Shown here: positions 48,958 to 62,200 of the stretch, piece by piece
Position numbering within the stretch: position 1 is the first letter of the stretch
How the letters are laid out: each line of letters starts with the position of its first letter
Assembly: GCA_037389465.1 (NCBI GenBank)
Contig: JAZARR010000214.1
Location: 806,001 to 870,000 of the forward strand
Direction of reading: 5' to 3'
DNA length: 64,000 nucleotides
From: Baylisascaris procyonis
Lineage: Eukaryota > Nematoda > Chromadorea > Rhabditida > Ascarididae
Made by a program: the position numbers and the translations under genes
The notes under the pieces: generated by a model
Databases searched by the model: none
Told to the model about the DNA's origin: nothing
The model's input: the letters and a program-made list of their open reading frames with translations, nothing else

Positions 48958-50796
48958 ATGTGGTCGACTCTGCTTTTCGGTGTATTCTGTCCATTGCTAA
49001 CATATGCGGTCACTGAAAATGAAAAGCTTGCCCACGATCTGCTAGTATCGAAGGATAAACTTCTCGTAAGGCTTTCTAATTATCCTTATCTCAAGGTCGC
49101 TGTTTGGCTCTTAATTCCTTGTTCATGTTCCACGTCTATAGTAATCGGTTAAACAATTTATAGGCTTCCGGATGTATTATCTAAGTAACGCTGTGCGCAT
49201 CTTTACCAGTAAATACTGTCTTAAATTACCTTGCAGACGAAGGACATAAAAAGAATGAGGAGAGTTATTTAAGTTGTTTAGAGAAACCTCTATCAAATAT
49301 CATTTTTGGGCTTATAAAATGCAATGCTATATAATGAGCTCGGATGAGTCAGAAACGATAGGAAGCGAAGGCTTAAGGTAAATGCCAGGATCTTCAAATT
49401 TAGGCGACATGGGTCCAAACGACTAAATTAGCGGTCGCTAAATCAGTATAAAAAAGTTCAGCTTTGTGGCACAAAATACTGTCATGTAGTTTGTGATCTT
49501 TTCGGGGTACTTGCAGAATAGGTCCATCCGGTTAGTGGAGTTGCAGAAGTGTGTACCGTGTCAATCTTCTTGGCACGTATTCAACCAATCTTGTTGCGTG
49601 CTCTGAAGGGATACTGTATATGGTCACTAACAGACATAGCGATGTATTTTCAAAGTGTCCTCATAATGCAATACAAAAGAAAGAAATCGTCCATTAAGAT
49701 GGTAACGTCTCTGCAAAGCATTGGCACGCTTTCAGACGGCAAGAACGGAGGGGAAGGGGGGTGGGGTGGGTGAGGGGGGGAGGTGGTTAGCGGAGAAAGG
49801 CTAGCCGCCATTCCTTTTGGGCTTAAACTTCAAGTGCATTTTTGCCTCCTGAGTGATGAAGCAGCATGCATCTGAAATTCTGTTCGGCAAGGCGTTCATT
49901 TCAGACTGAGGCGCGGCGACTGGAAGATTTGGCTGTGCTTCTGTTGAAACAAAACGCGAAACACGAACGAATAGAGACATTGAAAGAGAGCCTTGTTGGA
50001 TTGCCCCTCGGCGCATATCGCACATTACCACGTGACAATCAACCCTTATTGTCCCAACGTTCAATCGACAAACCTATGAGTGAAGCAGAGAAGCTGCGTT
50101 TGAGTGAGATTTTAACGAGGTTTGTTACCTTCGTTCGCATACTTGTAAATAAGCTTGAAAACCTGCATTTTAATGTTCTTCATCACTGTCTGAAGTCAGA
50201 ATTCAGATTTCCCATCACTGATGTCCCACTTGTCATAACGACGACAAATATATGTATCCAATATGTTCGATGAAAAAAGCCTATGCCAGAAAATTTGGCT
50301 GTTGTAATTCATCATGCATGACCCATATTGTCTTGTAAGTGGAAGTATTATACAACTGTTAAAGCTTTAATTCAGTTCAGGAGTATCGGAACTTTATTCT
50401 AACAATGTTCAAAAAAAATCATAAGAGAGTGATTGATGCATTTCCCCAAATGCTATTAAAATACTGTACGCAGCCCAAAGCTTTGTTTTATTAAGAATAC
50501 AGCGTTGATATATGCTGATAAGAGGGATAAACCATAATTCTTGTATTGCTGGCAGAATCACAATGAGCAATATATATTATGCTTCAACTACACATCGACA
50601 GAGGCTGTAGTGTTAAAGCGATGCATTGCCAATTTAGAGTTCTAGTTAGACGTCGTGCAATTTAGCTTTATTTCTACAAAGATCTTTATTAGTAATTTGT
50701 AAATGATAATCGATGATTTCTTTTGTATTCTTCAGATTTGCACGTATGTCAGCAGATGAGCACTTGCAAACTCGAAGTGGACTTGCTCGACTATGA
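48958..50796 (+). CDS. Predicted secreted helical protein, 127 residues (3 exons)
   Basis: Exons 48958-49065, 49905-50119 and 50736-50796 keep frame (0/0, then 2/2) and give 127 residues. The start encodes a clear signal peptide, MWSTLLFGVFCPLLTYA. The remainder is charged and predicted mostly helical: ENEKLAHDLLVSKDKLLTEA, then RRLEDLAVLLLKQNAKHERI, and after a Gly/Pro break (GLPLGAYRTLPRDNQP) a second helical stretch (SEAEKLRLSEILTRFARM). Splice sites are GTAAGG, TTCATTTCAG, GTTTGT and TTCTTCAG. The only Cys is in the signal peptide, and there is no dibasic KR cleavage ladder, so it does not look like a standard neuropeptide precursor. The frame is also open upstream of the ATG. AATAAA lies at about 51076. 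No family recognised. Confidence 0.6.
49747..49786 (+). other. G-rich tract, potential quadruplex
   Basis: Runs of four, six, four, three and seven G occur within 40 bp, separated by one to three bases, which satisfies the usual four-tract quadruplex pattern. It lies in intron 1 of the secreted-protein gene, about 120 bp before exon 2, on the sense strand. Confidence 0.75.
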
Positions 50797-53700
50797 TCTC
50801 GCTTCCGCAGTTAAACCACATAAGAGGGACCTGAATCAGACGTGTGCACTTCTCTCTCCTTTCCCTCCCTCCTTCATCTGTCTCTGCAAGAGTCGTTATA
50901 ATGTTTCTATTATATTTCCACAGGAGAGATCTAACATCATCAAACTTGTGCTTTAAAAAGTGCATAAAATGGCTGACTGTTTTGTGCCGCTTAAAAATTT
51001 ATTTCTTGTTTTCTGGTTTTTGATAGCTTATCTAAAATTTTCTTCTGTATGGCAAGCTTATGAATCACTACAGGACCAATAAATTTGATGATATAAACCA
51101 TCAAATTTCTAGGATCCAATAGTGATGATCTTGTGCAAACCGATGGTTGATATTATTAACTTAAGTATAACGTTTCACTCATAATAACTCAAACGCCAAG
51201 TTTTTCGCCTAAATTGCCCATTTGTATTAGAGTTTTTTAATCGCAAAAAAAAAAAAAATTCTCTTTTTTTGCTCTTAATAATGACTGATTTTGTTGAACC
51301 TCGCTTCTCATGTTTGGTAAATTTTCATTCTTACAGCAGTATGTGGATCATTAATTTTGCTAGCTAATAGATTTTCCAGCCTATGAAATAATTAAGTTAA
51401 ATGTTCCGTGCTTTCTCACTAGAAAGCGCGCTATGTGCTTTATTCGAATAAAATGCTCTTTTTATTTATAGTAATTAAACGCTGTAAGGACACCAGAAAA
51501 AAATTAATTACTCTAAGTAAAATGTTCTTTTTATTTATAGTAATTAAAGACACCACAGCAAGTATGTTAGTTGTGCATGAGTTAATAGATAAATACGACG
51601 AGCTCAAACCTCTGCAAAATGGTTTTTTCTGAAGGATGCAGGTAATTTATTGTGTAATTATCTTTAGCACTAGTCTATTCTCATAGCTGATCATTGTTCC
51701 CATCAAATAAAGAGGAATGCAGCATTTCAAAAAGTCATTATAGAAGTTCGAGAAAAGAACGTGGAACAAGTCACGAAAACTTTCGATGCTTCTCGAAAAA
51801 CTGAAAAAAAAATGGTCATTTTCGATTGCAGAAGATACATGTTTATTGATAGAAGAAGGCGACGTTAATAGTACCCACGCTAACATCAAAAAATGAAATG
51901 AGCAATCGGAATGAGAAGGCTATCGACAGGCATTCTATATCGCGTTTGTTGTTTCAAACTTCTGCTGATATCAAAAAGAACTGCCGCTGAGGAAAGTGGC
52001 GTCGCGACTTTTGATTTCGTTAATCACGACGCTCTAACCAATAAGTCGAAGATCTCAGAGATGAAATCGTTTTCCGATGGCTTTTCTTCGAGCGAATTAA
52101 GCATTTGATAAGGACGAATATACTGTACGGTTTGCCTGGGAAATTTGCCTCAATATCGACGCCATTATGATCCCGGTGGCGGTTAATTAGAAACTCGGTG
52201 ATTGCCGTCGGCTAAGTAGACTGCATTTCTGGATGAAGCAAACAAAGTGCTGTATTCTAGATAGGCGAAACACTGCCCGTTGATCGTAGCCCATTGGCTA
52301 GTATGGTCGTAAAATGCTTGCCTCAAGCGCGTATCTAATGCTCACCTCTAAAGCAAGATGGCATCGCCACTTTTAGTCTCGTTCAGTATGAGCACGCCTC
52401 ACGAGACGTTTCATTATGGTTGCTTTGTGAAGTGGGCAGTGCTGTGCTATCTTTTATTGTTAAATCCACTTGCAACGAGTTGTTCTTTAGGTAGTAGTAA
52501 TATCTTCCTAGTTTCCTTCAGAGAGGTAATCTTTGATTATATGCTCCAAGTATTGTTTTGAATGATTCAGTATAAGTACTGGTTGCGGTGTTGGGTACTT
52601 GGCTTATATGGGATTCAAGGAGAGGGGACATCAACCTCACGAGACTTCGTGAACTCTCATATTGAACCACTGAACTCATTAGAGTAGGAGTGCAAAGGAA
52701 TGGAGTATTTGTGAATTTAACTTCCCCCTTCCTCTTTTTAGAAGTTAACCCTCCGTCCCCCCATCCCCTCTCGAGTTTTGCCTGAGCTACAACCGCAGTA
52801 ACAAATTGAGTCGTCAGAAAATATGTTTTGCAAGAAATAATACTAACGTTTTTGCCATCTCTGAATTGCATCCTTCGATGTCTTTCATCGGAAAGAATAT
52901 GATTTCGAAAGAATTTCGTTTCCTTCAGAGTTCAACGAATCTTTAGAATTTCCTTCTTTTCTGTACGTCTAAGAGACAGCGCGATTCTTTTGTCTAAAGA
53001 GTGCATGACCTAAAGTGAACTCATAAAATAGGCTATTGGTGTTGAGAGATATCACAGTTTCCTTGTCGACGCGCACACAATATTTGCGGTACGAACCTCT
53101 CTCAAAAACTATCGTGTCAAACTGCAGTTCGGCTAACAGTTTTCGAGTGTCATTCCAATCTCATCTAAAAACAGAATGGTATCATGATTAAGAATTGACG
53201 CCTCGATGATTTAAATATAACTACCGTTAGCCCATGGAGGAAACTCAAAACTTGCCATGAAAGAGATGTGAGCATGTTAAAAAAAACTTGGAAAGCGATA
53301 ACTGCTGACTACAAGCGGTGATTTCTGTCTGTCTACTTGCTAGTTTTCTTCCCGTTTCTCATTTCTCCTCCGCATCCCCATTCTCGTTCCCACATCAATG
53401 GGCAGGTAAAAAACAAGCGTAGGGGTAAAGTGAATCCATGTGTTAATTTTAAGACAAAAGAAGGAAGATAGAAGTATTAATGTCGAAATGAGAGATTGTT
53501 GGATGCATATAGGCGACTATGCAACATCGCTAATTTATTATTTTGCTCATTTCGTTGATTTTGTGGTGATGATAGCTTCGCTGAATACTTGCTCAATTTT
53601 ATACAATATTGACCGGCATTACGAGTGGAAAAACGATTGCGTTAGTGATGTTGATATGCGATGTTCCGACACCGCAAGAGTCAAAAAATAAGGTTGGAGG

Positions 53701-53889
53701 AAATGAAGAACAATGGAAAAGTGTGATGACAGAACTGGTGCAATGAGTAGTTTTGCATCTCACTGATCCGACCAGCCAATTTTACACAAAAATATGAGTG
53801 GTGCCCCATCTGTTGCAAATTAAATAACTAATCCTTGCTAACCTCCCACTAAAGACCCATTTCCATAGCTATGCTAGTACAGAATGTGC
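50797..53889. other. No gene recognised; short tandem duplication
   Basis: The left part should be 3' UTR of the secreted-protein gene. Frames at 51435-51632, 51647-51889, 52358-52561 and 53440-53691 have no supporting splice pairs. A 13-base A tract lies near 51246. Confidence 0.35.
51451..51548 (+). repeat. 69-bp tandem duplication
   Basis: AAATGCTCTTTTTATTTATA at 51451 recurs at 51520 with one base changed; the match runs 29 bp (28 identical) and continues as GTAATTAAA, then GACACCA after a 9-base insertion present only in the first copy. Confidence 0.8.
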
Positions 53890-53965
53890 ACACGTTTTCA
53901 TTACTTTCAAATGTCAATGGTTCTTTTAAGTTTGGTGGATCAACGTGCATTATGCGCTGGAGGGC
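53890..53965 (+). repeat. Dispersed repeat, copy 2
   Basis: Partner of 27527-27600. The two copies share most of 75 bp with scattered substitutions and no large gaps, so they descend from one family. Confidence 0.75.
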
Positions 53966-56256
53966 TCTCTTTGACGTAAAACACATCCATCAGATCTTAT
54001 AACTCCAACTTCAGTGCTTATCTTATGGATAAACAAAACAAGTCCATAAAAGCGTATAATAGCACATTTGCGACTGTTAGGAAATGAGACAAGCGGTGTA
54101 AGGGAAATTTGGGATGCGTTCTGGGAGGGCATATGTGGTTGGGAAATAAAGTGGAGAGCATAATCCCGGGAAATAGGAATGTTATTCGTCGAACGCTGTC
54201 AAAGGAAGCTGTTTCTGAGCGAGTGTTCCAAAGATAGTTGGTCAAAGTGGCTTAACATCTACAAGATTTTTTCAGTGCTCATTGAGGGTCCTGATTCTTG
54301 GTGTATTCATCCCAGCATTCACAAGGTATTCAGTAGACGCATCCCACTCTTCTGCACATTCCTGGCTTATTGCGCGGGCAGATCAAGCACTGAGCCCCGG
54401 ACTGTGCTTTTGGGAACCAACACCTTCTTACTGATTTTTTGCTAATGTTGGTTGAGTGGCGTTTGTTTAATCGGCAGTTTGCTAGTCCACACTAAATATG
54501 AATATCTCTGTGGTACGGTGGTTTCGCTTCCTGAATCATTGAAGCTAAAACTGTGAAATTTAATGGATATAATGTATATCATAGAATGAGCTCCTGTAAC
54601 CACATTTTATTTGCCTCTCAATTCGAGAATAAAAGAAGATATAATCGCTCAAAGATGCTTTAAAATTTGTCTGCATTCCACAAATGGGATGATTAAATTT
54701 TATAGCATTCAAGGTATTAAAAAAATTTCTGTATGAGATTTGTATACGATCGCCTAAATTAAAACGTGAATGTACCATTCCGCATGTTTATTATTTGTGG
54801 ACAATTTATGAGAGCGGCTGTTCAGGTTAATGAAATGAAAAAGCGCATATCTGTTCCGGTACTTTTCTCCAATTATTGTTTTATGCATATTTCCATTGAT
54901 TAATAACTTTGTGTCATCTTTGTGATGAATATAATCACATTTCGCGTATACCGTTGAGCATTCATTGCGATATAAATGTAACATCTAGCATGATACCATT
55001 TATCAGTTTGTAAAATGTCCACTTGTAGGTGTTGTTGATATGAAGTAGTGATATAGTTCAACGACTGCCGCATATTTCTGCTTAAAGGTGGTATACGTTA
55101 CGATTGCACAAATGGCATCCACAGTTAATTCCGATAAGGCAACTACTTTAAAAGGTGAACGTTAGTGGATTTTTTTACATGTTCTTTACCAGTTGGGTGT
55201 TTTCCTGGATGAAATGCGTTGGAGAAAATAGCTTTGGATCGACAAAATGAAGTGCTTGATCACCTGTTTAAGCATTAAGCGTCAAATGTCAAATATTTTT
55301 TGATTTGTAGCTTACGTCCTAGTCATGCTTCTGAATTTTTTTTACTAGTAAGAAACCGAACAATGCAACAATTAAAACAGTGTCTTTAAATTAAAAATAT
55401 TTGCAAACGTTATTCAGTCAAAAAAGACCACTCGTCTGGTGGTCTTAATCACGAAGAATGCATAAATGGCGCTACTGAAAAGTCAAAAAATTCTATTTAT
55501 CAAATATTTGACTTCGTAAGGAGTTCAGTGTTGGCGCGACTGCATATCAATTCGCGACAATTTCAAATCATATATCGATTCTTTCAGAAAAAATTCTTCC
55601 TGCCCAGAGAACCTTTTATGACTAAGTATGCATTACATAATACGGGTGTATTTTAGCATATTTCACGAACATTAGCACATTTTACTAAATCATCAGATGT
55701 GTGTTCTGGATTTTAGTTGATGACAAATCAAACTGCTTCTTATATCTTGAATAAGAATTTAGAAGAGGAAGAGGAATATGTGCTTAATCCGCTCTCTCTA
55801 AAATACTCCCGATTTTTTCAATTTACTTCGATGCTCTCATACATTTGATTTGAACGTTTTGGTGCATCATCATACTGCAATTATTCAAATCGAATCGCCA
55901 ATCAAACTTTATGATTCATTTCATAATCTAAAGCGATTTATTTTTTTTTTTCGTTAATGTTTTCAAGGTATCTATGAAAACGTTGCGCACTTTTTTTGCC
56001 TTGCCCAAAATTTTTCCCTAAAATACATCGAAATATACCTTTATTAACCAGGTGTCGGAAATAAGTGCACTAGAAGCACATTTTTGTCGTATTTTGATAG
56101 CGTATTAGATTGTACACAGTGAACGTTTTTTGTGATCGACTGTTCAGTTGATCGACTCATTCGAGCAGTATTCATTTTTTAATGCTTTTGCTTCTTCCAT
56201 TTTTCTTGGACTTGTTTTTTATGTGAGCTTAAACCTCAATTTGAAAAATTTTGCAG
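53966..56256. other. No gene recognised; upstream of ETS gene
   Basis: Minus frames at 54560-54778 and 54754-54984 are open and adjacent in different frames, without splice signals. The stretch from 55000 to 56250 is AT-rich. The first exon of the ETS gene should lie here or further left; it must end in phase 1 to join 56257, and I did not find it. Confidence 0.3.
55424..55446 (+). other. Short perfect hairpin
   Basis: AAGACCAC and GTGGTCTT form a perfect 8-bp stem around a 7-base loop. It is too short for a microRNA precursor. A structured RNA element or chance are both possible. Confidence 0.5.
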
Positions 56257-59200
56257 GCAATGATTCCATACAAAAGCATTGCTATTCGTTGGATTTCGGC
56301 GAAACAACTGGAGTGACAAGCTTCGATAGCGGTGTTGCGGTGGAAGGCTCAAGTGAAATTGAACATACCTCGGAAGAAAGGGAAACCGAGCTGGACCTTT
56401 CAAGAATTCTCTCTGATTTAAGTCCAATTCCACTTGTCACCAAAAATTTTGAAGCTAGACAATACGAAGAAATTCAAATATGCGACGCTGGGCATGGCGA
56501 TGATGAGTCTCATGAGGGAAGTGAAAATGAAAGTCTTGCTATACCATCTGGTGGAGATGATGGTGAAGAAAACAGGCAAGATGAGGACGTAGAAGTAAAC
56601 AAAGTTAGTGTCGATCTGCCAACTCCACCATTTCTGGAAGCCTCATCTTCATACGACGCGCGATCTGATACTTCTCAAGGTGCATTTCCACCTTTCACCT
56701 TTCTTCCGTCAAACTGCAGTTACTATGGCTCTCAAATGCCCTTCAACTACTCTGTTCGTTCATCAGCAGGCGATTCATCACACATGTTTTCATCGACATC
56801 TTTTAATACAGATTTTACTCAAGGTAACTAATGATTTTGCTCGTTGTAAAAGTATGACGTCATGTAAAATTGCTAAGTGGATTTCGTTCACTGTGTTTAA
56901 TCAAAAATTTCTTAGCAATTTTAGCCACTCATACGACAATAAAATTAATTCTGTCACTCCTGTTAACACCTATTGAGTTTCTTGAAAATTCAGAGAGAAA
57001 TTCTATTTCTTAGTTGAATGGGAAGAAAGCAAAATCTTCGAATACAAGCGATATTTGAAAAGCTTCGGTGGTTGAAGCAAATGTTTCACTTGACAGAAAT
57101 TCATTACAGCTGCTCAGATATATTTATTCGTTTATTTCACTTGATAACAATGAGCGCAGTATTTGAGCGTTTATTTCAAATGTGATGTTTGCTTGATATG
57201 TCATTCTGCATGAATATTCGTAAATTTAAGAACCGCAATCGATTCGTCGCGATGGAGAAACCTCTGTCATTCGACGGGAGCCAAACAATGATGAGAGAAT
57301 TGTCTTCTTGAAAGGTTTCTATCGTTTTATGTTAACCTTCTTTCCATAAATGCTTCAAAACCGTAGAATTACTCTCTACGTTATATTCTAATTATTACCG
57401 CCAAACCGTCTTTGCCGAATTTTCGCTCTCTTCCTGACTCGCTAGGAGATTATAATAATAGTCTATTTGCAAAATGGCATATTACGTAAGTGCTTTATAG
57501 AATGCTCTTCGGCACCCCTTTGGCAGTTTGTTCTGGACTGCCTCTCACAACCGACTCGATTCAACAATGTTTGCTTATGGACGAAAAACGTTTGGGAATT
57601 TTGCATTATGCAAACGAAAAAATTCGCCGAACGTTGGGATGAATATAATTGCAATAAAGTCACTGTAAGTTGCTTTCATTTATTTATGGTGTTAATTTGC
57701 GATGCTGAAATAGAGACACAAATTGGGTGAGCATCAGCAAATTATCGAAGAACATAATGTGATCATGGAAAGCAGGTATTAGGGTTAAAAGCATAGAGAG
57801 AAAGAGAAATCAAGGATTCTTTTAGATATTTATGTAATCTTGGTTAAATATCCTGGCTTTGCAAATAGCTAACAGCCGTTTGGATCCATGAAATTAAGCT
57901 TATTATAAGAAACATAAATTCTCTTTGTGAACCCTCAAAAAATATAATAAGAGTGCAAGTATTTGCTTTAAATGTTCGTACGCACCCGGAGGAGTGATGT
58001 CTTCTTAGTGGAAGCGATAATCAACATCCTAATTTCAGACGTCTTATGTGAAAGTGGCACGAGCCTTGAAAAGCTATGAGAACACACAATTCTGTGGGCT
58101 GACGTTATTGGGCCGAGTATCCTCACGACGCAATACCTTTCGCTTTCTACCTGATCACGACTCTCCTCTGATTCCACAGATTCACTACGAACCTCCTGCA
58201 TCGGTGTCGAGCGCCGGACGCCTAAATCCTCAGCAGCGAACATTTTCATCCGCTGGCGCGTTTTTCGGTCCTACTGAGGCTGATGGCCGTGAATTCATTC
58301 GGAACAACTGTTACGCATCTTTCGGTAGGTTGATATCCGTGAGATGTTGCTTTCTAGAAAAGCGCAGAGTTGATGACATAAGCTATAGGAAAAGGGCGCA
58401 AACTTTACTACTGACATATTGTGCAAGACATTGTGTTGTGGTATGGTATCCTGATTACCTTCTGTGCATACGATTTTCATGAGTTGATTATGTGAGGAAC
58501 TTTCGTTTGAAATTAGCTAAACTTCTTTCAATCTAGAGCCGCGAGAATAGCACTTTATAATGTACAGAGTACTGAGTTGAGACGAATTCGAAATCTAAAG
58601 TCACAAGGCTTTCTTGCATGAGAATTTGAAGCAGTGGTGTGATGGTTGTTGGTACCTCATATCACGAAGGAGAGGACCAGAATCACATTGCTTCTCGAGA
58701 TGGCCTCTCTTCCGCTACAAAGCTTCCAGATTCTTTTGTGGGTATATTTTTGATTGAATTATTTCCGAGTAAAGTCCTCCCTTCTCTTGTGAATATCTCC
58801 TTCCCTGACTTTCAACCGTAAGTGATCATCAACCGCAGGGCGTGGCATTCAGTTTGGGAGCTGCCAAGCCTAATGGCCCCCACGCGTATAATGTCGTCGG
58901 AATTTTGGAACATCGAATAATTGAGTATCGTTAGTCCGTGACCAACTCTCACTGCAGAAATTATAAAAGTTAGGCTTTTAACTTCATAAAACAACTATTC
59001 ACAGATATTTACGAGACTAGACGTCATTCGATGTGTTACGTTGTCGCGCACCCAAGGAAATCTTGATTCTGATCGACATTCATGTCACTGACTCATTCGA
59101 AGATTGAAAGTGAAGAAATATTATTAAAAAAACGTTTGAAATTAAAAGGTTTTATAAAAACGTCCATAAAAAGTTTAAAAAAAAAGAATAACGAAAAAAT

Positions 59201-62200
59201 ATGAAGGCAAGTAGGATAGCTTAAAAGCATAGAGTATAATTTCCAGAGGGACTTTCTGTTTTGAAAGTAATTCTCAGCAAAACGAATTATGCGGTAAAAA
59301 TTCATGGCAGTGCATGAAAAATTTGTCCGCTATCACCTTTCTTATCGTAGAAGCGACCATTGCTACTGTTTTCAGTAGGCTTATGTTGGTTTCATTATCG
59401 ATACTCGTTGTGCTTATCTTCGATACAAACTCTTTTTTGTTTATTATGTCGGCGGAGATTGAGTATTCGGACGGTTGCCTCAACTTTATTCTTGTGCCTT
59501 CCATTCTCATTCTTGCTCACTACAATGAGAGGCCAACTTTGCCTTCCGGCAAATCTCTTTGATCTCTTGTCGCCGAAGCGACATCTTTCCCACATTAGGC
59601 GTTAAACAAACGCACTTGTCAAGACGCTTCGGGGCGGTGGAAGAAGAATAAAAAAGTTTGGAAGCGGGTGCCAGATTCAATTTCTGGAAAATCGAAATTT
59701 TAGCTTTGTGTCCCTAGAAAGGAAGACACAGAATCTACATTTCGAATTCAGTGTTATACTTAGCGAAAACTATTTTTTTGCTTCATTTGTGTCATTTTTT
59801 CCCGTTTTTCTAATCACAAAACATCCTTGCGAAATTATTACTGGATAGAATAATCGCTGATGTTTTTCCTCATCAAACCAATGCCGATGGGCCGACAGAA
59901 AGAATCCGTGAAGCGAAAATTGAAAATTTTGTGAAGATTAAGGTGATTATGAAAAATACTGCTCGTAGCTTTTTTTCAACTAGAGATTATTGAAAGGTAT
60001 TATTGAAAGTTTCTAGTTATGGACGCCTTACAGATGAGGATTACTGCGAACTATTTCTTGCTTGAATTCGGATTTTTCGAGATAGGTAAGGCTAGTAATT
60101 GTTTTTGCTAGTTGAATTGTTTTTTCACATCCCTTTTTTTGATTGCTGGAATATGCAAATTGTCTTACAAATTCACCAGCGAAATCATCTTGCTGCTATG
60201 CTACTGGAACCTAAATTTGACGTCAAACTCCAAAAATAAACATGTACATCATCCTTGTGCTTTGAGAATGTCGAAAAACTCACCGGAGCTATATCGGTAT
60301 TTATTATAGAGCTATCATCGCAATCTCGGACGCTTGCTAAACGACCGTTAGAGCTGTACCCGAACGAAATGCAACAGGAAGCAGCACGATGGATCAAGAA
60401 CCCTCGAATCGATGAAAGCCACCCACAATTTCCATCACAAATGCAGGTTGAGGCAATATAAGTTACGTATTGAGCACATTTCATGATCTTCAAAATACTC
60501 TTCACCCCCATGTTGATCAAATGCTAACATGCATCAAAAGTCATACAGCCATCAACGAAACATCCAAGTTGTCTTCGCTGTCGTAAGAAGTCCCAGTTGT
60601 TGTTCTTTTTCCGCCATCCATTCTTCAAAAATCGCCCTCATTTCTGCAACTTGCTTATGTAAATTGGATTTTGACGGTAAAACTCACTAAAATCGGCGCA
60701 TCAAAATTTAAGAACTTTAATTGTGTTACGTGTTCTCTGCTCACGCTTGCACGCCCATCTGCAATTTCATCGTGATTACGTTCACCATAAATTAAATTCC
60801 CTTAAATTTTTCTTTTTTTTTTTGAATGACAAATTATACTACTGATGCAGTATACAGCTTTTATATCTGCGCGGTCTTCAACTTCCTCCCATCTGCAATA
60901 TAGTTATTTTTTTGCTTGTCTAACTGCCTCGCACCTTGTGGCTATACTTAGAGAGAAATGGTAAAAAGTCGAAATTGCTGTCGGAGCTGCCAATTTTCTT
61001 GACCCTGTCATTGGTGTGGTTGGTTTCAAGACAAAGCTGCGGTTAAACGCAGCTTACATCAGTTTTAAGAAGTCGTTAATGTGAAGGCATTGAGCGAGGG
61101 GAAGGATAATGGTATTGGTGTCTTACGCCCATCGACATGAGAGGTTTCAAAGAAGAGAATGGAAACATGGACCGCTACAGTAATGGATAAATGCATTCTC
61201 AGAGATATTCATATACGGTTTGGTTGGAATATGACCGCGTTTCCTCAACTTCCGATGCTTCTACTCAACAATTCTGTGCTCTCATCAAGTCGTTTTTGCC
61301 TTATAGTATATATCTCAATATTAATTAAGCGATGACCGTGCTCAAACAGCGAATAAAATGAAGACAAGCGTTCATTCCGAAAGTAAATGCCTTCCTTGGC
61401 CATGCTGGAAGGATCCTCCATCATCTCTTCACTTTTGAAAACACTTATGGATGAGCACATAACTTCACATTATATATTTAGGTTTATATAACTCCTTACA
61501 GGTGTTACAGAAATAAAGGTGTTGCATAGTGGTGATGAATAGCTCAAAAGCAAGTAGTACACAAATCTATGATCTGTCATTGCCAACGTCGTTGCACTTT
61601 TTTTGCTACAGTATTGACGTTTTGAGCTCTTTAATGAACGCTTTGCGTCTATGAAATGAGCACATAATTCAATAAGTGCCTTTTTGCAGTATATACACTA
61701 TAACCAGGTTCAATGAAGGATAGATTGTTTTGTTTGAAGTATTTCTTCAGAATATGACCTCGAGTACACCCATTCGTGATTCAACTGCTCCAATGATGTT
61801 TGGACGAGAAGTTACAAACGCTTATCGATTCCGCCAACAGCATCGATCATTTCCTCAGACAAATTTCTATCCGGCAGCGTGCAGCACTAATCAGTGGATG
61901 AATCAGAATCCATCTGTGTATCACCCAAATACTCCATTTTGGGGATATCCCAGTGGCACTCTATCTTATCAATTCCCGGACAGCAACATTCAAGTGCGTT
62001 GATTTACTCTACCTTTGCTTTGACACTGTTAAAGATGTTGTTTTTTGGGTTGACTATGCATTACTTTAGCGAATTTTTAAAGTGTATAAAGCAGGTAGGC
62101 ACTTTTAGAATGGATGGACACATGGTTTCGAATTGATGACGCCGATTCGGTATGTGGAAATGAAATAAAAAACTTTATAGTACCAGGTGGGGGCTCATTT

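Noticed and set aside
48919..49152. NDUFB4-like complex I subunit
   Set aside because: A short resemblance around SPRGMW and the hydrophobic stretch is outweighed by the ATG position, the signal-peptide layout and the in-frame helical exons that follow, which do not fit that subunit.
58639..58821. Additional ETS-gene exon between exons 3 and 4
   Set aside because: The frame ends at a GTGGGT donor-like site but has no good acceptor in the required phase. The 58324-60310 junction already keeps frame without it.
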